From DSXH01 sp037446915 (GTDB taxonomy: Bacteria; Bacteroidota; Ignavibacteria; Ignavibacteriales; Melioribacteraceae), in assembly GCA_037446915.1 (NCBI GenBank), contig JBBIHP010000007.1, positions 1 to 58,446 on the forward strand: 58,446 nt of DNA. Reading direction: 5' to 3'. The notes under the pieces were generated by a model. That model had not been told where the DNA came from, ran no database searches, and saw only the letters and a program-made list of their open reading frames with translations. Made by a program: the position numbers and the translations under genes. Below, piece after piece: positions 1 to 9,368 of the stretch. Numbering within the stretch: position 1 is the first letter of the stretch; every line of letters starts with the position of its first letter.

Positions 1-387
1 ACAGAATGTACACTTAGTCATTATGCCTTTATCGGAATCGTATTGAGGCGAGCCATAAGGACATGCCCACTCACAATATTTGCAGCCGATGCATTTCTTA
101 TCATCAATCAGAACAATTCCGTCTTTCCTTTTATAAATTGCTTTTGTCGGACAAACTCTGGCGCAGATTGGATCCTCGCAATGGTTGCACGCCATAGAAA
201 TATTATATGCATAAACTTTGTGAATCCATGCGTTACTATTTTTTAACCACTCCCCTCCGCTCACTTCGTAAACTCTCCGCCATAAAACCCCGCTGCCAGT
301 ATCATGTTTATCATTGCATGCCGCCTGACAAGCTTTGCATCCAGAACACTTACTCGTATCAATATAGAATGCATACTGTTTTTTCAT
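1..387 (-). CDS. 4Fe-4S ferredoxin subunit of a DMSO-reductase-family enzyme (partial, cut by window edge)
   Basis: The first 129 codons are visible and the gene runs off the left edge. The protein starts MKKQYAFYIDTSKCSGCKAC and carries the cysteine clusters of the DmsB/NrfC/PsrB electron-transfer family: CSGCKACQAAC, then CNHCEDPICARVCP, then CIGCKYCEWACPYG, with the start of a fourth (CTFC) at the edge. Such subunits hold four [4Fe-4S] clusters and pass electrons between a membrane anchor and the molybdenum subunit. It begins 2 bases after the stop of the catalytic-subunit gene, so the two are translationally linked. The anchor subunit, if present, lies outside the window. The ATG at 385-387 is the only sensible start. 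The family is clear; the exact substrate is not. Confidence 0.9.
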   Translation of the reverse strand, partial: MKKQYAFYIDTSKCSGCKACQAACNDKHDTGSGVLWRRVYEVSGGEWLKNSNAWIHKVYAYNISMACNHCEDPICARVCPTKAIYKRKDGIVLIDDKKCIGCKYCEWACPYGSPQYDSDKGIMTKCTFC

Positions 388-389
388 AA

Positions 390-2789
390 CTAAACCTTTT
401 CCACCTGAACCATAATAGTATGCTGTGCATTTCCAAATGCAAGCGGTGTCCACTTTTCTGAAGTTAGAACATTTATACATCCGCGTCTGTCAATTCCATT
501 CTTATCCGGTGCCCACCAGGCACCTTGCGGAATATCAATCACTCCCGGTAAAATTCTGTTTGTCACACGGCATTTAATAATGATCGTTCCTCTATCGTTA
601 AATATTTTAACTTCTTCGCCGTCGTTAATATTTCGTTCTTCCGCATCAATTGGATTGATGAAAACCCTTTGAGGAAAAGCTTCGTCAGTCCATTCATTAT
701 TATCGTGTGTTGAATGAACTCGCGCCATATAGTGATGACCCACGGCTTGAAGCGGATATTTTTTTGCTTCACAGCCAAATGGACTTTCCCACTCCTGAAT
801 GTATTTGGGAATCGGTGGAATTGTTCCGGATTTGTTCATTTCAAAAAGTGTTTTCGAAAAAATTTCGATTTTACCCGAAGGAGTTTTAAGAGGATTTTTC
901 TTAGGATCCTTTCTAAAATCCCTGAATGCAATTTTAGGTTCTGTTACAGGAACAGAGTAAACACCTTTGTTGCTTTTCTCAAACTCTTTAAGATTAGGCA
1001 CATCTGGAAATCTAGTTTTACGGTATTCTTCTAATGCCCATTCGATCCAATCTTTTTCGTTTCTTCCTTCTGTATATTCATCTTTAACACCAAGCCGCTC
1101 CGCTATTTCTGAACAGATCTGATAATCACTCTTAGTTTCATAAGGAGGATCAACAATCTTTGGCATTAGAATTACTTCGTCACCATATTTCCATCCGTCT
1201 TCAAGTCCCCACACTTCAAATTGTGTACAAACCGGAAGTACAATATCGGCAAACTTTGCAGTTGGAGTCATAAATTGTTCGTGAACAACAATGAACTCAA
1301 CTAATTTTTCGTCACCCAAAATTTTTGCAGTGCGGTTAACATTTGCATGTTGATTTATCAAAGCATTCGTTGCAACTGCATATATTAGCTTAATATTGTT
1401 ATCAAGTTTATCAGCTCCTACAATTCCCTCTGCAGCAGTTAGTTCTTTTCCACGAATTACAGCTTCGGTCCATAGAAAGGTTGGTATTCTTGTTTTAATT
1501 GGATTTGGTCCGGTTGGAAAAACATTCCAGAATGGACCGCCATCATCTGCCTGAAGAGCAATTCCGCTTGCACAACCGCCGGGTATTCCAATATTTCCGG
1601 TCAATGCTGCAAGTACGCATCCGCCAATAACTGCTGTTTCTCCAAATGCACGCCTCTGCATTCCATAACCCTGATAGAGCATTGACGGTTTTATTGATGC
1701 ATACTCGCGTGCGATTTTAATAATTGTTTCTTTTGGAACGGTTGTAATATCTTCAGCCCATTGTGGAGTTTTAGGAATTCCATCGCGTGTTCCTAAAATA
1801 TAATCTTTATAACTCTCTTCGTTCTCCAAATCTCCAGGCATTTGAGATGAATCGAAACCGACACAATATTTTGAAACGAAATTTTTATCATAAATATTTT
1901 CTGTTATCATTACATAAGCCATTGCGCTCATCAATGCAACATCGGTACCGGGACGAATTGGAATCCACTCATCTGCAAGTGCAACTGCACTCATACTCAT
2001 CCGGGGATCAATACAAATTATTTTAGCACCGTTCTCCTTTGCTTTTTTAAGGAAGTACTCACTGTTAGTTCCATCACGCATTTCACAAGGATTCCAGCTC
2101 CACATAATAATGTATTTAGAGTTTACCCAATCCTGTCTTTGATTTCCGGTGATGCTCGTTCCGAACACATAAGGAGTAGCTTTAGAAATTGCAGCCCAGC
2201 TATAGCTGTTGTAAAATCCAAGTGAGCCGCCAATAAGATTGAAAAGTCGAACTGCAGTTTGTCTTCCGTTAACCTGATTATAACTTCCTGTTCCGTAGGG
2301 AACATATATAGAACTATTGCCGTAAGTATTTCTTATCCTCTTAATTTCCGGTACAATTTTATTATAAGCTTCGTCCCATGGTATCTGTTCAAACTTTCCT
2401 TCTCCGCGTTTTCCGATACGCTTGAGAGGATATTTTAATCTATCCGGATGATACTGACGTTTACGATAAGCTCTTCCTCTTATGCAAGCTCTCAATTGAG
2501 GATCTTCTATCGAATCATTCGGGCGATCGTCGGTTTCTATTCGGATAATTTTATTGTTCTTAATAAAGACCTTCAACAAACAACGTCCACCGCAATTATG
2601 TGCCGGGCATCCTGTTCTTATAATTTGATCTGCTAATACAAAAGGTTGGGTTTTAGATTCGATATAACCGACTACTTCGGAGATTCCGCCGACGGTTAAT
2701 GCCGTAGCGCCAAGAGCAGAAGACCATTTTAAGAATTCGCGTCTTGAAAGTCCAAAAAGATTATTAGTGTTGTCTTCCCTTTCTTTCAT
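390..2789 (-). CDS. DMSO-reductase-family molybdopterin oxidoreductase, catalytic subunit (DmsA-like)
   Basis: A 799-residue protein with a twin-arginine signal (SRREFLK at residues 15-21 followed by a hydrophobic stretch), so it is exported folded by the Tat system. Cysteines 61, 66, 70 and 101 (C-x4-C-x3-C-x30-C) fit the N-terminal [4Fe-4S] site of the DMSO reductase family. The bis-MGD-binding body and the C-terminal molydopterin-dinucleotide domain (ending QHTIMVQVEKV) are complete. A serine in YNSYSWAA lies where the DmsA-type Mo ligand serine is expected, but I have not aligned it. The ferredoxin subunit follows 2 bases downstream. Likely substrates are S- or N-oxides or another oxyanion used in anaerobic respiration; the sequence alone does not decide. 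Confidence 0.88.
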   Translation of the reverse strand: MKEREDNTNNLFGLSRREFLKWSSALGATALTVGGISEVVGYIESKTQPFVLADQIIRTGCPAHNCGGRCLLKVFIKNNKIIRIETDDRPNDSIEDPQLRACIRGRAYRKRQYHPDRLKYPLKRIGKRGEGKFEQIPWDEAYNKIVPEIKRIRNTYGNSSIYVPYGTGSYNQVNGRQTAVRLFNLIGGSLGFYNSYSWAAISKATPYVFGTSITGNQRQDWVNSKYIIMWSWNPCEMRDGTNSEYFLKKAKENGAKIICIDPRMSMSAVALADEWIPIRPGTDVALMSAMAYVMITENIYDKNFVSKYCVGFDSSQMPGDLENEESYKDYILGTRDGIPKTPQWAEDITTVPKETIIKIAREYASIKPSMLYQGYGMQRRAFGETAVIGGCVLAALTGNIGIPGGCASGIALQADDGGPFWNVFPTGPNPIKTRIPTFLWTEAVIRGKELTAAEGIVGADKLDNNIKLIYAVATNALINQHANVNRTAKILGDEKLVEFIVVHEQFMTPTAKFADIVLPVCTQFEVWGLEDGWKYGDEVILMPKIVDPPYETKSDYQICSEIAERLGVKDEYTEGRNEKDWIEWALEEYRKTRFPDVPNLKEFEKSNKGVYSVPVTEPKIAFRDFRKDPKKNPLKTPSGKIEIFSKTLFEMNKSGTIPPIPKYIQEWESPFGCEAKKYPLQAVGHHYMARVHSTHDNNEWTDEAFPQRVFINPIDAEERNINDGEEVKIFNDRGTIIIKCRVTNRILPGVIDIPQGAWWAPDKNGIDRRGCINVLTSEKWTPLAFGNAQHTIMVQVEKV

Positions 2790-2914
2790 CTGTTAGAATT
2801 TTATTTCTACAGCAACTTAGTTGAAAGGACGAAAAGATGAAAGAGCAAAAAATTTTTTGACCTGAGTTTTTAGAGTGAAAATCTGATTAACAAATATTTT
2901 AGAAAGAAAATTTG

Positions 2915-2941
2915 AACCGGCCCATTAATTATGAGCCGGTT
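2915..2941 (-). terminator. Hairpin after the C45/M1-like fusion gene
   Basis: The arms AACCGGC (2915-2921) and GCCGGTT (2935-2941) pair around a short loop that can itself close with CAT/ATG. It lies 13 bases beyond the stop of the gene ending at 2954 and is followed on the minus strand by an A/T-rich stretch. The position fits a terminator, although the U-run is weak. Confidence 0.55.
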
Positions 2942-2953
2942 TTGTGAAATTAA

Positions 2954-5900
2954 TTATAGATTTATCTCTAATAATGGATTGGAATGATATCCTTTCTTAA
3001 CGATTCTACTGCCTTTGAAAAGCGCCCATGCCGGCATTGTCTGATGCGCTTTTGTCATCTGATATAACTGCTGCGCGCTGTTCCCGATGAATATATAGAG
3101 TGTCTTCCCAGGATTATACGGATTAGGATAAGTGAGATAGAGTCCGTCGTCATTATTATTATAAAGCTGACTGTTCCATTTGAAGAAATATTTTCCGCAT
3201 TCAATTCCAATCTGTGCTAAAACCTTTTTAGCTATAGAATTTTCCGATGGACCGCCAAGAATAATAAGATCATTCTTTGAAAGTTCGCTTTCATCAACCT
3301 CGCTATCTTTCTTAAGTGGTTGAAACACTTCTGTAAACCGGTCTGCTACCATTTTCTGATAACGGAGGGCAATGGTATGATTTGCCTCTATCTGCTGGGT
3401 TGTTCCGTAAATGATAAGTGTCGTGGCAAAGTCATCGAAGAAATTCTGATATGTATAAAAATTATTGTTTTGAACAGGAATATCGCTGCCGTAATTAAAA
3501 ATTACTCTACCCGGTTTCTCTTTCAGAATAAATTCAAAGTTCTGCTCATTACCTTTTACTTCAACTAATTTTATAATTCTTTCTTTCCCGTTTTCAATTG
3601 CAAGAGTAGTAAAAAAGTTAAACGCAGGATTATTCTGTTTTATGTTCACGTTTAACGTCCATCGGTCATCCGATTGAACTGAGTTCGCATTAACTGAAAT
3701 TGCCGGAACTTCTTCACTATCGAGCCACTGCATAATAAAATTCCGTAATTGCTTGCCCGTTATTTTTTCTGCTGATACAATGAACTGTTCGGTTGTGATA
3801 TTCTTTTCCCTGAAATCAGAGTGAATTTTATTCATCATTTCAGCAAATGTTTTATTCCCTAGCATCAGTCTTAACTGGTGTAATAAATACGTTCCTTTTA
3901 TTCTCGGGATCTGGTAACCGTTATATTTATCGTAAACCGTTTTAGCGTTAAGTGGGGCAATAGTTCCTTCCTTGCTGATTACATACAACAGCCGATAATT
4001 TAACTCGGTCAATTCATCTTTAGAATAATTGAATGCAGCATCAGGATTTGATGGCATCTGCTTCAAGAAATTAAAGTATGATGCCGTCGCGCTAACAAAC
4101 CAATTCTCTTTTTCAGAGGAAGGATAAACAGTTCCTTTCCATAAACTATTTTTATTGAACGAATAAATTTCTTTTACTTCGCTCAAATTATTCGATAACT
4201 CTTTTTGTGTCTGCTGAACAATTTGTCTGTTTTTTAGCTCCTTGAGTTTGTTAGCAACATAGACCGGGTTCGCCACCGTGTAACCGAGTGTAAACCTTGT
4301 TAGCGCATTCGGTAAATCTGGAATTCTTCCGTTCTCACCTACAAACTGTTCACGAAGTGTAACTTTACCGATGTGAGCAAAAAACATAAGATTTTCAACC
4401 ATTTCCGAAGTAGTTACTTTGCCATCGCATGCATGTGGACGGTTAATAGGCGATGAATTCCACAAATCAAACGCCGCTGTTTGATCAATATTACCTTTCA
4501 TTTCGTGATAAAAATTCCAGAATGCGATATCGCGGTTAGCCGGTCGCCAGATAATATCTGCCGGTGCTTCGTCAGCATTCTGAATGTATTCTTTTCTAAC
4601 CTCAAGATCTTTGTTGTTGTTGTTACTCCAGTAAAAATCTTTTGCGTCACCGTACCATTCCTGTTTAGAACTTCTCCACAATTTCCACTTATATGTTCCA
4701 AGCAAGAGAATTGCAATTTCATTTTTCTTTGTATCGCCAATAAGCCAGTCGTTTGTATACATTCCGTTATTTTTTGTCGTCATAATTTTTACAACGTCGT
4801 CAATGCTGTTTGCATATTGTGCGGCTTTACGGATTCTATTGGATTGAGGAATTCCATCTGGATTGTATGGAGTTTGCTGAACTGTGGTTTCGCCAAGCAT
4901 AATTCCGGCACTGTTGATATAAAAATCGGCACCCGAATGGATTCCGCCGGGATAAGTCTGATAAACCAACCTGTTTCCTTCCGAAGGTTGAACATCGGCA
5001 ATTACATTCCAGTGATAACCTGTGTATCCGCCCCACATAAAAATTTGTCCGTAAACAATTTTCCCGTCTTTTGTTGCTGAATTATTTGCAAGGAACGCAG
5101 AGCATTTGTGAAGCCGTTCTGTAATACTCAGTTCGTCTTCGCTGGAAAGAAAACTTTTACCGGTTAATGGATTGGGTGTTACTCGCAATGCGCTCTGTGC
5201 ATAATCAAGATCAATTGACGAGTTGATAGAAACTATATCTAGAAAATCCACCGGACGGTCAAAAACTCTTACGCCCGCTTTTGCTGCTCCGTCTGCAATT
5301 CCTTTCATCTCGGTTAAATATTCTTCTTCATATTTACGTAACATCATTGCATCAACTTCAAATCTAGTCCGGTTCCATCCGTTTTGCGGATCGGAACTAT
5401 TATAATTTACAGCAAGTTTCTCTATAAAAATTTTAATTTCTTCAGCAAGCAGATAACCATACTGGTAGCCGCGGTTATAAGGTTTACCTTCTATGTGAAC
5501 AAATATCCACCCTTTGTCTTCATATCTAAATGCAGGTCCATACCACTTAACAGTCTCAAGCGGAATATATTCTGATATATCTGTTACTTCCGATAATTCA
5601 ACATCGTCAAACCAAACTGTACCTTTTGCATTTCCATTATATCCAAAGTGTAAACGAATTCGGTCCTTCGATTTAGTTGCAACAAACATCACCTCAACTT
5701 TTTGCCAGTCTTTTGTAACGCCAACTGATGTTGAGCTGTTTGTAAATGGAAATGATTCCATAGTAAGAGCGGCGGCTACTGATGTTGGATACTGATCAAT
5801 TGGATTTGTTATAGCGTTCGCTGTTTTAACCCATGCGCTTAATTTATAAATGTGACCCACTTTTAAATTAATCTCATCTGATGATAAAACGCTCTGAGCC

Positions 5901-6124
5901 CATTTTTCATGTATCATTGCTGCAGATGTTTTACCGGAATGGGAGTTACTATTTGAAAATTCAATTTTTCCGGTTGATTCAACATTCCAGTTTTCCGCAC
6001 TTCCAGAAGACTTTAATTTTTCAAAACCCGGATTAAGGACTTTTATTTGATTACTTTGTGCGGATGAGACATTAATTGTAAATAATAAAATTGCGGATAA
6101 TAATAGTAGAGTACGCTTTCTCAT
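2954..6124 (-). CDS. Secreted fusion protein: CBM-like + C45-type acyltransferase/hydrolase + M1-peptidase-like domain
   Basis: A 1056-residue exported protein with a signal peptide at residues 1-22. Residues about 25-180 look like a carbohydrate-binding/galactose-binding-like beta-sandwich (NPGFE near the start, VWFDDVEL at the end). Residues about 190-560 resemble the C45/phospholipase-B-like Ntn hydrolases, with the candidate nucleophile Cys341 in HKCSAFLANN. Residues about 665-810 resemble the region just after the catalytic helix of M1 aminopeptidases and their helical tail (GTYLLHQLRLMLG, then ITGKQLRNFIMQWL), but I see no HEXXH zinc motif, so this part is probably non-catalytic. Residues about 870-1056 form a further domain (IILGGP, then YPNPYNPGKTLYIF). 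The substrate is unknown; an amide or ester of a peptide, lipid or antibiotic is possible. Confidence 0.72.
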   Translation of the reverse strand: MRKRTLLLLSAILLFTINVSSAQSNQIKVLNPGFEKLKSSGSAENWNVESTGKIEFSNSNSHSGKTSAAMIHEKWAQSVLSSDEINLKVGHIYKLSAWVKTANAITNPIDQYPTSVAAALTMESFPFTNSSTSVGVTKDWQKVEVMFVATKSKDRIRLHFGYNGNAKGTVWFDDVELSEVTDISEYIPLETVKWYGPAFRYEDKGWIFVHIEGKPYNRGYQYGYLLAEEIKIFIEKLAVNYNSSDPQNGWNRTRFEVDAMMLRKYEEEYLTEMKGIADGAAKAGVRVFDRPVDFLDIVSINSSIDLDYAQSALRVTPNPLTGKSFLSSEDELSITERLHKCSAFLANNSATKDGKIVYGQIFMWGGYTGYHWNVIADVQPSEGNRLVYQTYPGGIHSGADFYINSAGIMLGETTVQQTPYNPDGIPQSNRIRKAAQYANSIDDVVKIMTTKNNGMYTNDWLIGDTKKNEIAILLLGTYKWKLWRSSKQEWYGDAKDFYWSNNNNKDLEVRKEYIQNADEAPADIIWRPANRDIAFWNFYHEMKGNIDQTAAFDLWNSSPINRPHACDGKVTTSEMVENLMFFAHIGKVTLREQFVGENGRIPDLPNALTRFTLGYTVANPVYVANKLKELKNRQIVQQTQKELSNNLSEVKEIYSFNKNSLWKGTVYPSSEKENWFVSATASYFNFLKQMPSNPDAAFNYSKDELTELNYRLLYVISKEGTIAPLNAKTVYDKYNGYQIPRIKGTYLLHQLRLMLGNKTFAEMMNKIHSDFREKNITTEQFIVSAEKITGKQLRNFIMQWLDSEEVPAISVNANSVQSDDRWTLNVNIKQNNPAFNFFTTLAIENGKERIIKLVEVKGNEQNFEFILKEKPGRVIFNYGSDIPVQNNNFYTYQNFFDDFATTLIIYGTTQQIEANHTIALRYQKMVADRFTEVFQPLKKDSEVDESELSKNDLIILGGPSENSIAKKVLAQIGIECGKYFFKWNSQLYNNNDDGLYLTYPNPYNPGKTLYIFIGNSAQQLYQMTKAHQTMPAWALFKGSRIVKKGYHSNPLLEINL

Positions 6125-6153
6125 TGGTCACTCTTATTTTTTGATTTTGGGCG

Positions 6154-6184
6154 TAAAGATAGGAATAATGAAGGCAGATTTAAA
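6154..6184 (-). promoter_or_regulatory. Possible Bacteroidota-type promoter for the C45/M1-like gene
   Basis: Read on the minus strand, TTTA (6184-6181), 19 bases, then TATCTTTA (6161-6154) resembles the TTTG/TAnnTTTG pattern with A in place of both final G bases. It lies 30 bases before the ATG at 6124, which gives a plausible short leader. It is a weak match. Confidence 0.33.
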
Positions 6185-6211
6185 AGTGAAAAAGGATTTA
6201 ATCGGGGGGGA

Positions 6212-6910
6212 TTAGAAATAAATCTTCTTCTGAGCGAGGGGGCTATCTCTCAATAAATCCACAACAAATGTTTCAAGAATTGTTAGGTAAGATTCCTTAT
6301 TAGGCAATGCTAATAATTTCTGTTTTGTTTGAAGTTTTCCGAAAGCAGCGATTTTTCCGTTATGATTATCCCATAAAAGGTATTCAATTCCGGCATTGAA
6401 CACAAAAAATGATTCGGAACCGCGACCCATAAAGACTCCCTTTTCATCTCCGGATTTGTTAAAGTAAGCATCTTCTATAAAGAAAATATATTTAGGGATA
6501 ATGTCTTCGTAAGTAAGATTTTTTATCCGGGGAACATATACTCTTTTTGTAGTATCGGAACCTTCTGGAATAATATGATCGAATTTAATAGGAGTTTTTA
6601 ACGATTTCTTTTCCGCTTTTGTAATTTTTGAAAATGAATTTTCTGCCAGTAAAATCGGTATGTAGTTCTCCAGTAACTCTATCTCTTTTGTTGTTAGTGT
6701 TTCACTGGATTTGTTTTTTCTTTCTATATATTCCTGGAGCTGGTTTGTTTCAAACAGATTAGTAATAAACGGCATAATAAGAATCTCAACCCCCGATTGA
6801 TTAAGATTTTTATATTCCGGTGCAACAAATGTAAAGCGGTCAGATGCTGTGCATGATAAAAGAACAAATGTCAGTAATAAACTTGTAATATGATTTCTAT
6901 ACTTCTTCAA
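6212..6910 (-). CDS. Hypothetical lipoprotein
   Basis: A lipoprotein of about 232 residues of no family I recognise. The best start is the TTG at 6908-6910, which has GGTGGAA a few bases upstream and gives MKKYRNHI followed by a hydrophobic signal ending in the lipobox LLSC. An upstream TTG at 6922 would add four residues and lose the ribosome-binding site. The mature part is soluble and mixed alpha/beta, with VEILIMPFITNLF near the N terminus and IEYLLWDNHNGKIAAFGK near the C terminus. The latter resembles the beta-strand pattern of small outer-membrane-associated lipoproteins that define a baseline value for a cellular function, but I cannot assign it. It lies just upstream of, and in the same direction as, the fusion hydrolase, 87 bases apart. 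Confidence 0.68.
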   Translation of the reverse strand: MKKYRNHITSLLLTFVLLSCTASDRFTFVAPEYKNLNQSGVEILIMPFITNLFETNQLQEYIERKNKSSETLTTKEIELLENYIPILLAENSFSKITKAEKKSLKTPIKFDHIIPEGSDTTKRVYVPRIKNLTYEDIIPKYIFFIEDAYFNKSGDEKGVFMGRGSESFFVFNAGIEYLLWDNHNGKIAAFGKLQTKQKLLALPNKESYLTILETFVVDLLRDSPLAQKKIYF

Positions 6911-7050
6911 AATTTCCACCAATAATTAAAGTAACGGTTCAAAAAATAATTCTGTAATTAATTAATATCAACACATTTAAAAAGATGTTTTAATTCTAGA
7001 AAAGTTCTGAAGATACTTTATTTTTACACCTATCAATTTGGAGAGTTAAA

Positions 7051-7932
7051 ATGGCCTTTAATTTATCGCGAATCGTATTTGGATTATGGCGTTTAAATAG
7101 CTGGAACTATTCATCAATGGAATTAAATGGTTTAATAAACCAATGTATCGACATTGGTATAACATCATTCGACCATGCTGATATATATGGTGATTATGAA
7201 TGCGAAAAACTTTTCGGAAATGTTTTGATGAATAATCCTTCAAAAAGAAGTAAAATGCAGATTGTTACTAAATGTGGAATTAAACTGCTCTCCTCCAAAT
7301 ACCCCGAAAGAAGAATTAAGTATTACGATACAGGTAAAAATCATATTATAGATTCGGTCAATAAATCTCTTCAGAATTTGAAAACCGATTATATTGATTT
7401 ACTACTCATTCATCGTCCGGATCCATTTATGAACGCAGACGAAGTTGCCAATGCATTTATAGAGTTGAAAAAATCCGGGAAGGTATTAGAATTTGGTGTT
7501 TCAAATTTTCTGCCCCATCAGTTTAATTTGCTGCAATCGAGATTGAATTTTCCGCTTTTTACAAATCAAATTGAGGTGTCGGTTTTAAATCATGAAAACT
7601 TTGATAACGGCAACATCGATTTCTTACATGAAAGAAAAATTACTCCTATGGTCTGGTCACCTCTTGCCGGAGGAAAATTATTTTACGACAACTCCGATAG
7701 AACAAATCGTGTCCGGTCATTACTTTACGAATTAGTAAACAAGTATGGCGCACCTTCAATCGATTCTATTGCTTTAGCGTGGTTATTTGTTCACCCGGTT
7801 AATTTTGCTGTTGTTATTGGTAGCGGTAAAATTGAGCGGATTAAGTCGGCGCTTTACGGTGAAAAAATAAATTTGAGTCGTGAAGACTGGTTTAGAATCT
7901 GGACTACTGCAAGAGGTGAGGACGTTCCATAA
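7051..7932 (+). CDS. Aldo/keto reductase, YdhF-like
   Basis: A 293-residue NADPH-dependent (alpha/beta)8-barrel oxidoreductase. The catalytic tetrad is visible: Asp and Tyr in FDHADIYGDY, Lys in IVTKCG, His in LLIHRPD. The C-terminal cofactor motif reads VVIGSGKIERIKSAL, and WSPLAGG is the typical strand-7 loop. YdhF-type members reduce small carbonyl compounds; the physiological substrate is unknown. A good ribosome-binding site (GGAGAG) stands 7 bases before the ATG. It is flanked by minus-strand genes on both sides, so it is a single-gene unit, closed by the hairpin at 7936-7956. Confidence 0.9.
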   Translation: MAFNLSRIVFGLWRLNSWNYSSMELNGLINQCIDIGITSFDHADIYGDYECEKLFGNVLMNNPSKRSKMQIVTKCGIKLLSSKYPERRIKYYDTGKNHIIDSVNKSLQNLKTDYIDLLLIHRPDPFMNADEVANAFIELKKSGKVLEFGVSNFLPHQFNLLQSRLNFPLFTNQIEVSVLNHENFDNGNIDFLHERKITPMVWSPLAGGKLFYDNSDRTNRVRSLLYELVNKYGAPSIDSIALAWLFVHPVNFAVVIGSGKIERIKSALYGEKINLSREDWFRIWTTARGEDVP

Positions 7933-7935
7933 AAA

Positions 7936-7956
7936 ACCCCGAGAACTTCCCGGGGT
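7936..7956. terminator. Bidirectional terminator between the aldo/keto reductase and tolC-like genes
   Basis: The arms ACCCCG (7936-7941) and CGGGGT (7951-7956) pair. The plus strand is followed by CTTTT and the minus strand by six T, so it can end transcripts from both convergent units. Confidence 0.85.
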
Positions 7957-7981
7957 CTTTTAATCAAACCTAAACGAGTAA

Positions 7982-9310
7982 TTAAAATTCTGTATTAAGA
8001 AGACCCAACACATTCATAAGTTCGAACTGTTTTGTAAAGTAACTAAACTGTGCTTGAATATCATTGTTCTGAGCTTGCAAATAATCACGATACGATTGCT
8101 GCATTTCAATAAAAGTAGCAGAGCCAAGTTCATAATTTTCGCTTTTTATATTCCAGTTCATCCTTGCAGCAATTAAACTTTTCTGAGTTACTTCAACCTG
8201 AGTTTTTGCGGTTTCAAGATCAAGAAGGGTATTCTTTACCTGTGCTTTAATTTCTTTTTCAAGTGCAATTAGATCTTCATTAACATTTTTCAACTGAACA
8301 TCTGCAGATTGTATAGCAAAGTCTGTATTCCAGTTAGAAAAGATTGGAAAGTTTAGCGAGAGACCGAGACTGAAAACACGTCTGTTGAAAAGATCGCCAG
8401 GTCTTATAGCGCTTGTTGAATATCTGTAATTTCCGCTTAATGAAGGAAATAAACCCGAGCGGGCAATTGTCATCTGATACTCGGCACTCTCTAATTTTAA
8501 TTTCTGGCTCTGATAATCTTTTCTGTTCTTTAATGCAGTATCAAAAAGTTTTACCTGATCTTCTTTTGTGTAGTAATTGAAATTAATATCCTGCGGTTGT
8601 TCGAATGTATATTCACCTGTTATATCGAGAGTTAAATACTTCAGCAAATTAATTTTAGCTTTTTCATAGTTTGTTTTTGCCTGAAGAAGGGATAGCTCGG
8701 AATTAGCAGTCTGAACATCCTGTGAATAGACATCCGAAACAGTAATCATTTTCAAATCGAGCATCTCTTTAATTTTATCAGCAAGATTTTTGTTATAAGT
8801 GTAATTTTCTTCCTGGAATTTAAGGAGCCGTTCATAACTGATAATTGAGTAATAAAGGCTTGCTGTTTGAAGCATAATATCCTGTCTTAGTTTATCGAAG
8901 TCGAATAGAGCTGAATTAAGATTTGTTTCTTTCTGCTTGATATTTGCAAAATTGGAAAGTCCATTAAATAGCGTAACATTGCCGCTTGCAGATAATGAAA
9001 AACTTCTTGAATCGACCTGTGAAGGAGGGATTACCTGTTCCCTTCCAAAGAAGTCGAGCTGTGTACCGCCGTCGTCATTAGTTCTGGACCATCCCCATGA
9101 ACCGCCGATTCCAAGCGTTGGTATTAAATCTCCGTATGCTGTTTTAACACTTGCTTGCTGTGTAATAAGACTATTCTGAGATTTTACTAAACTGGTATTG
9201 CTATGTAATGCAATCGAAATTGCATCGTTTAGTGTTAATTTCTTTTGTGCAAATGAGGTTGAGAGGAAAATTAACATGCTTATTACAAATACGTTTTTAA
9301 TTTTTTTCAT
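7982..9310 (-). CDS. TolC-family outer-membrane efflux protein
   Basis: A 442-residue outer membrane channel subunit with a signal peptide (MKKIKNVFVISMLIF...SFAQ). It has the two long-helix repeats of the family: LTLNDAISIALHSN opens the first and KLFDTALKNRKDYQ the second, with glutamine/asparagine-rich coiled-coil segments between. It is the last gene of an operon that encodes an adaptor, an ABC ATPase and a MacB-type permease, so it should form the outer-membrane exit of a MacAB-TolC-like tripartite exporter. The 58-base gap to the permease is the largest within the cluster except for the one next to it, and holds no terminator. Confidence 0.93.
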   Translation of the reverse strand: MKKIKNVFVISMLIFLSTSFAQKKLTLNDAISIALHSNTSLVKSQNSLITQQASVKTAYGDLIPTLGIGGSWGWSRTNDDGGTQLDFFGREQVIPPSQVDSRSFSLSASGNVTLFNGLSNFANIKQKETNLNSALFDFDKLRQDIMLQTASLYYSIISYERLLKFQEENYTYNKNLADKIKEMLDLKMITVSDVYSQDVQTANSELSLLQAKTNYEKAKINLLKYLTLDITGEYTFEQPQDINFNYYTKEDQVKLFDTALKNRKDYQSQKLKLESAEYQMTIARSGLFPSLSGNYRYSTSAIRPGDLFNRRVFSLGLSLNFPIFSNWNTDFAIQSADVQLKNVNEDLIALEKEIKAQVKNTLLDLETAKTQVEVTQKSLIAARMNWNIKSENYELGSATFIEMQQSYRDYLQAQNNDIQAQFSYFTKQFELMNVLGLLNTEF

Positions 9311-9368
9311 TCTATATCTCTAAAAATTTTTCAGTAATTACCAAATCATTATTAATGATGGTTCTGTT

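Noticed and set aside
714..1034. Plus-strand frame opposite the molybdoenzyme gene
   Set aside because: Antisense shadow of a gene with conserved motifs; no start signal and no family features.
4481..5080. A 199-codon frame on the plus strand opposite the C45/M1-like gene
   Set aside because: It lies fully antisense to a clearly coding gene, lacks a ribosome-binding site, and its predicted product is a low-quality Cys/Phe/Ile-rich chain with no motif.
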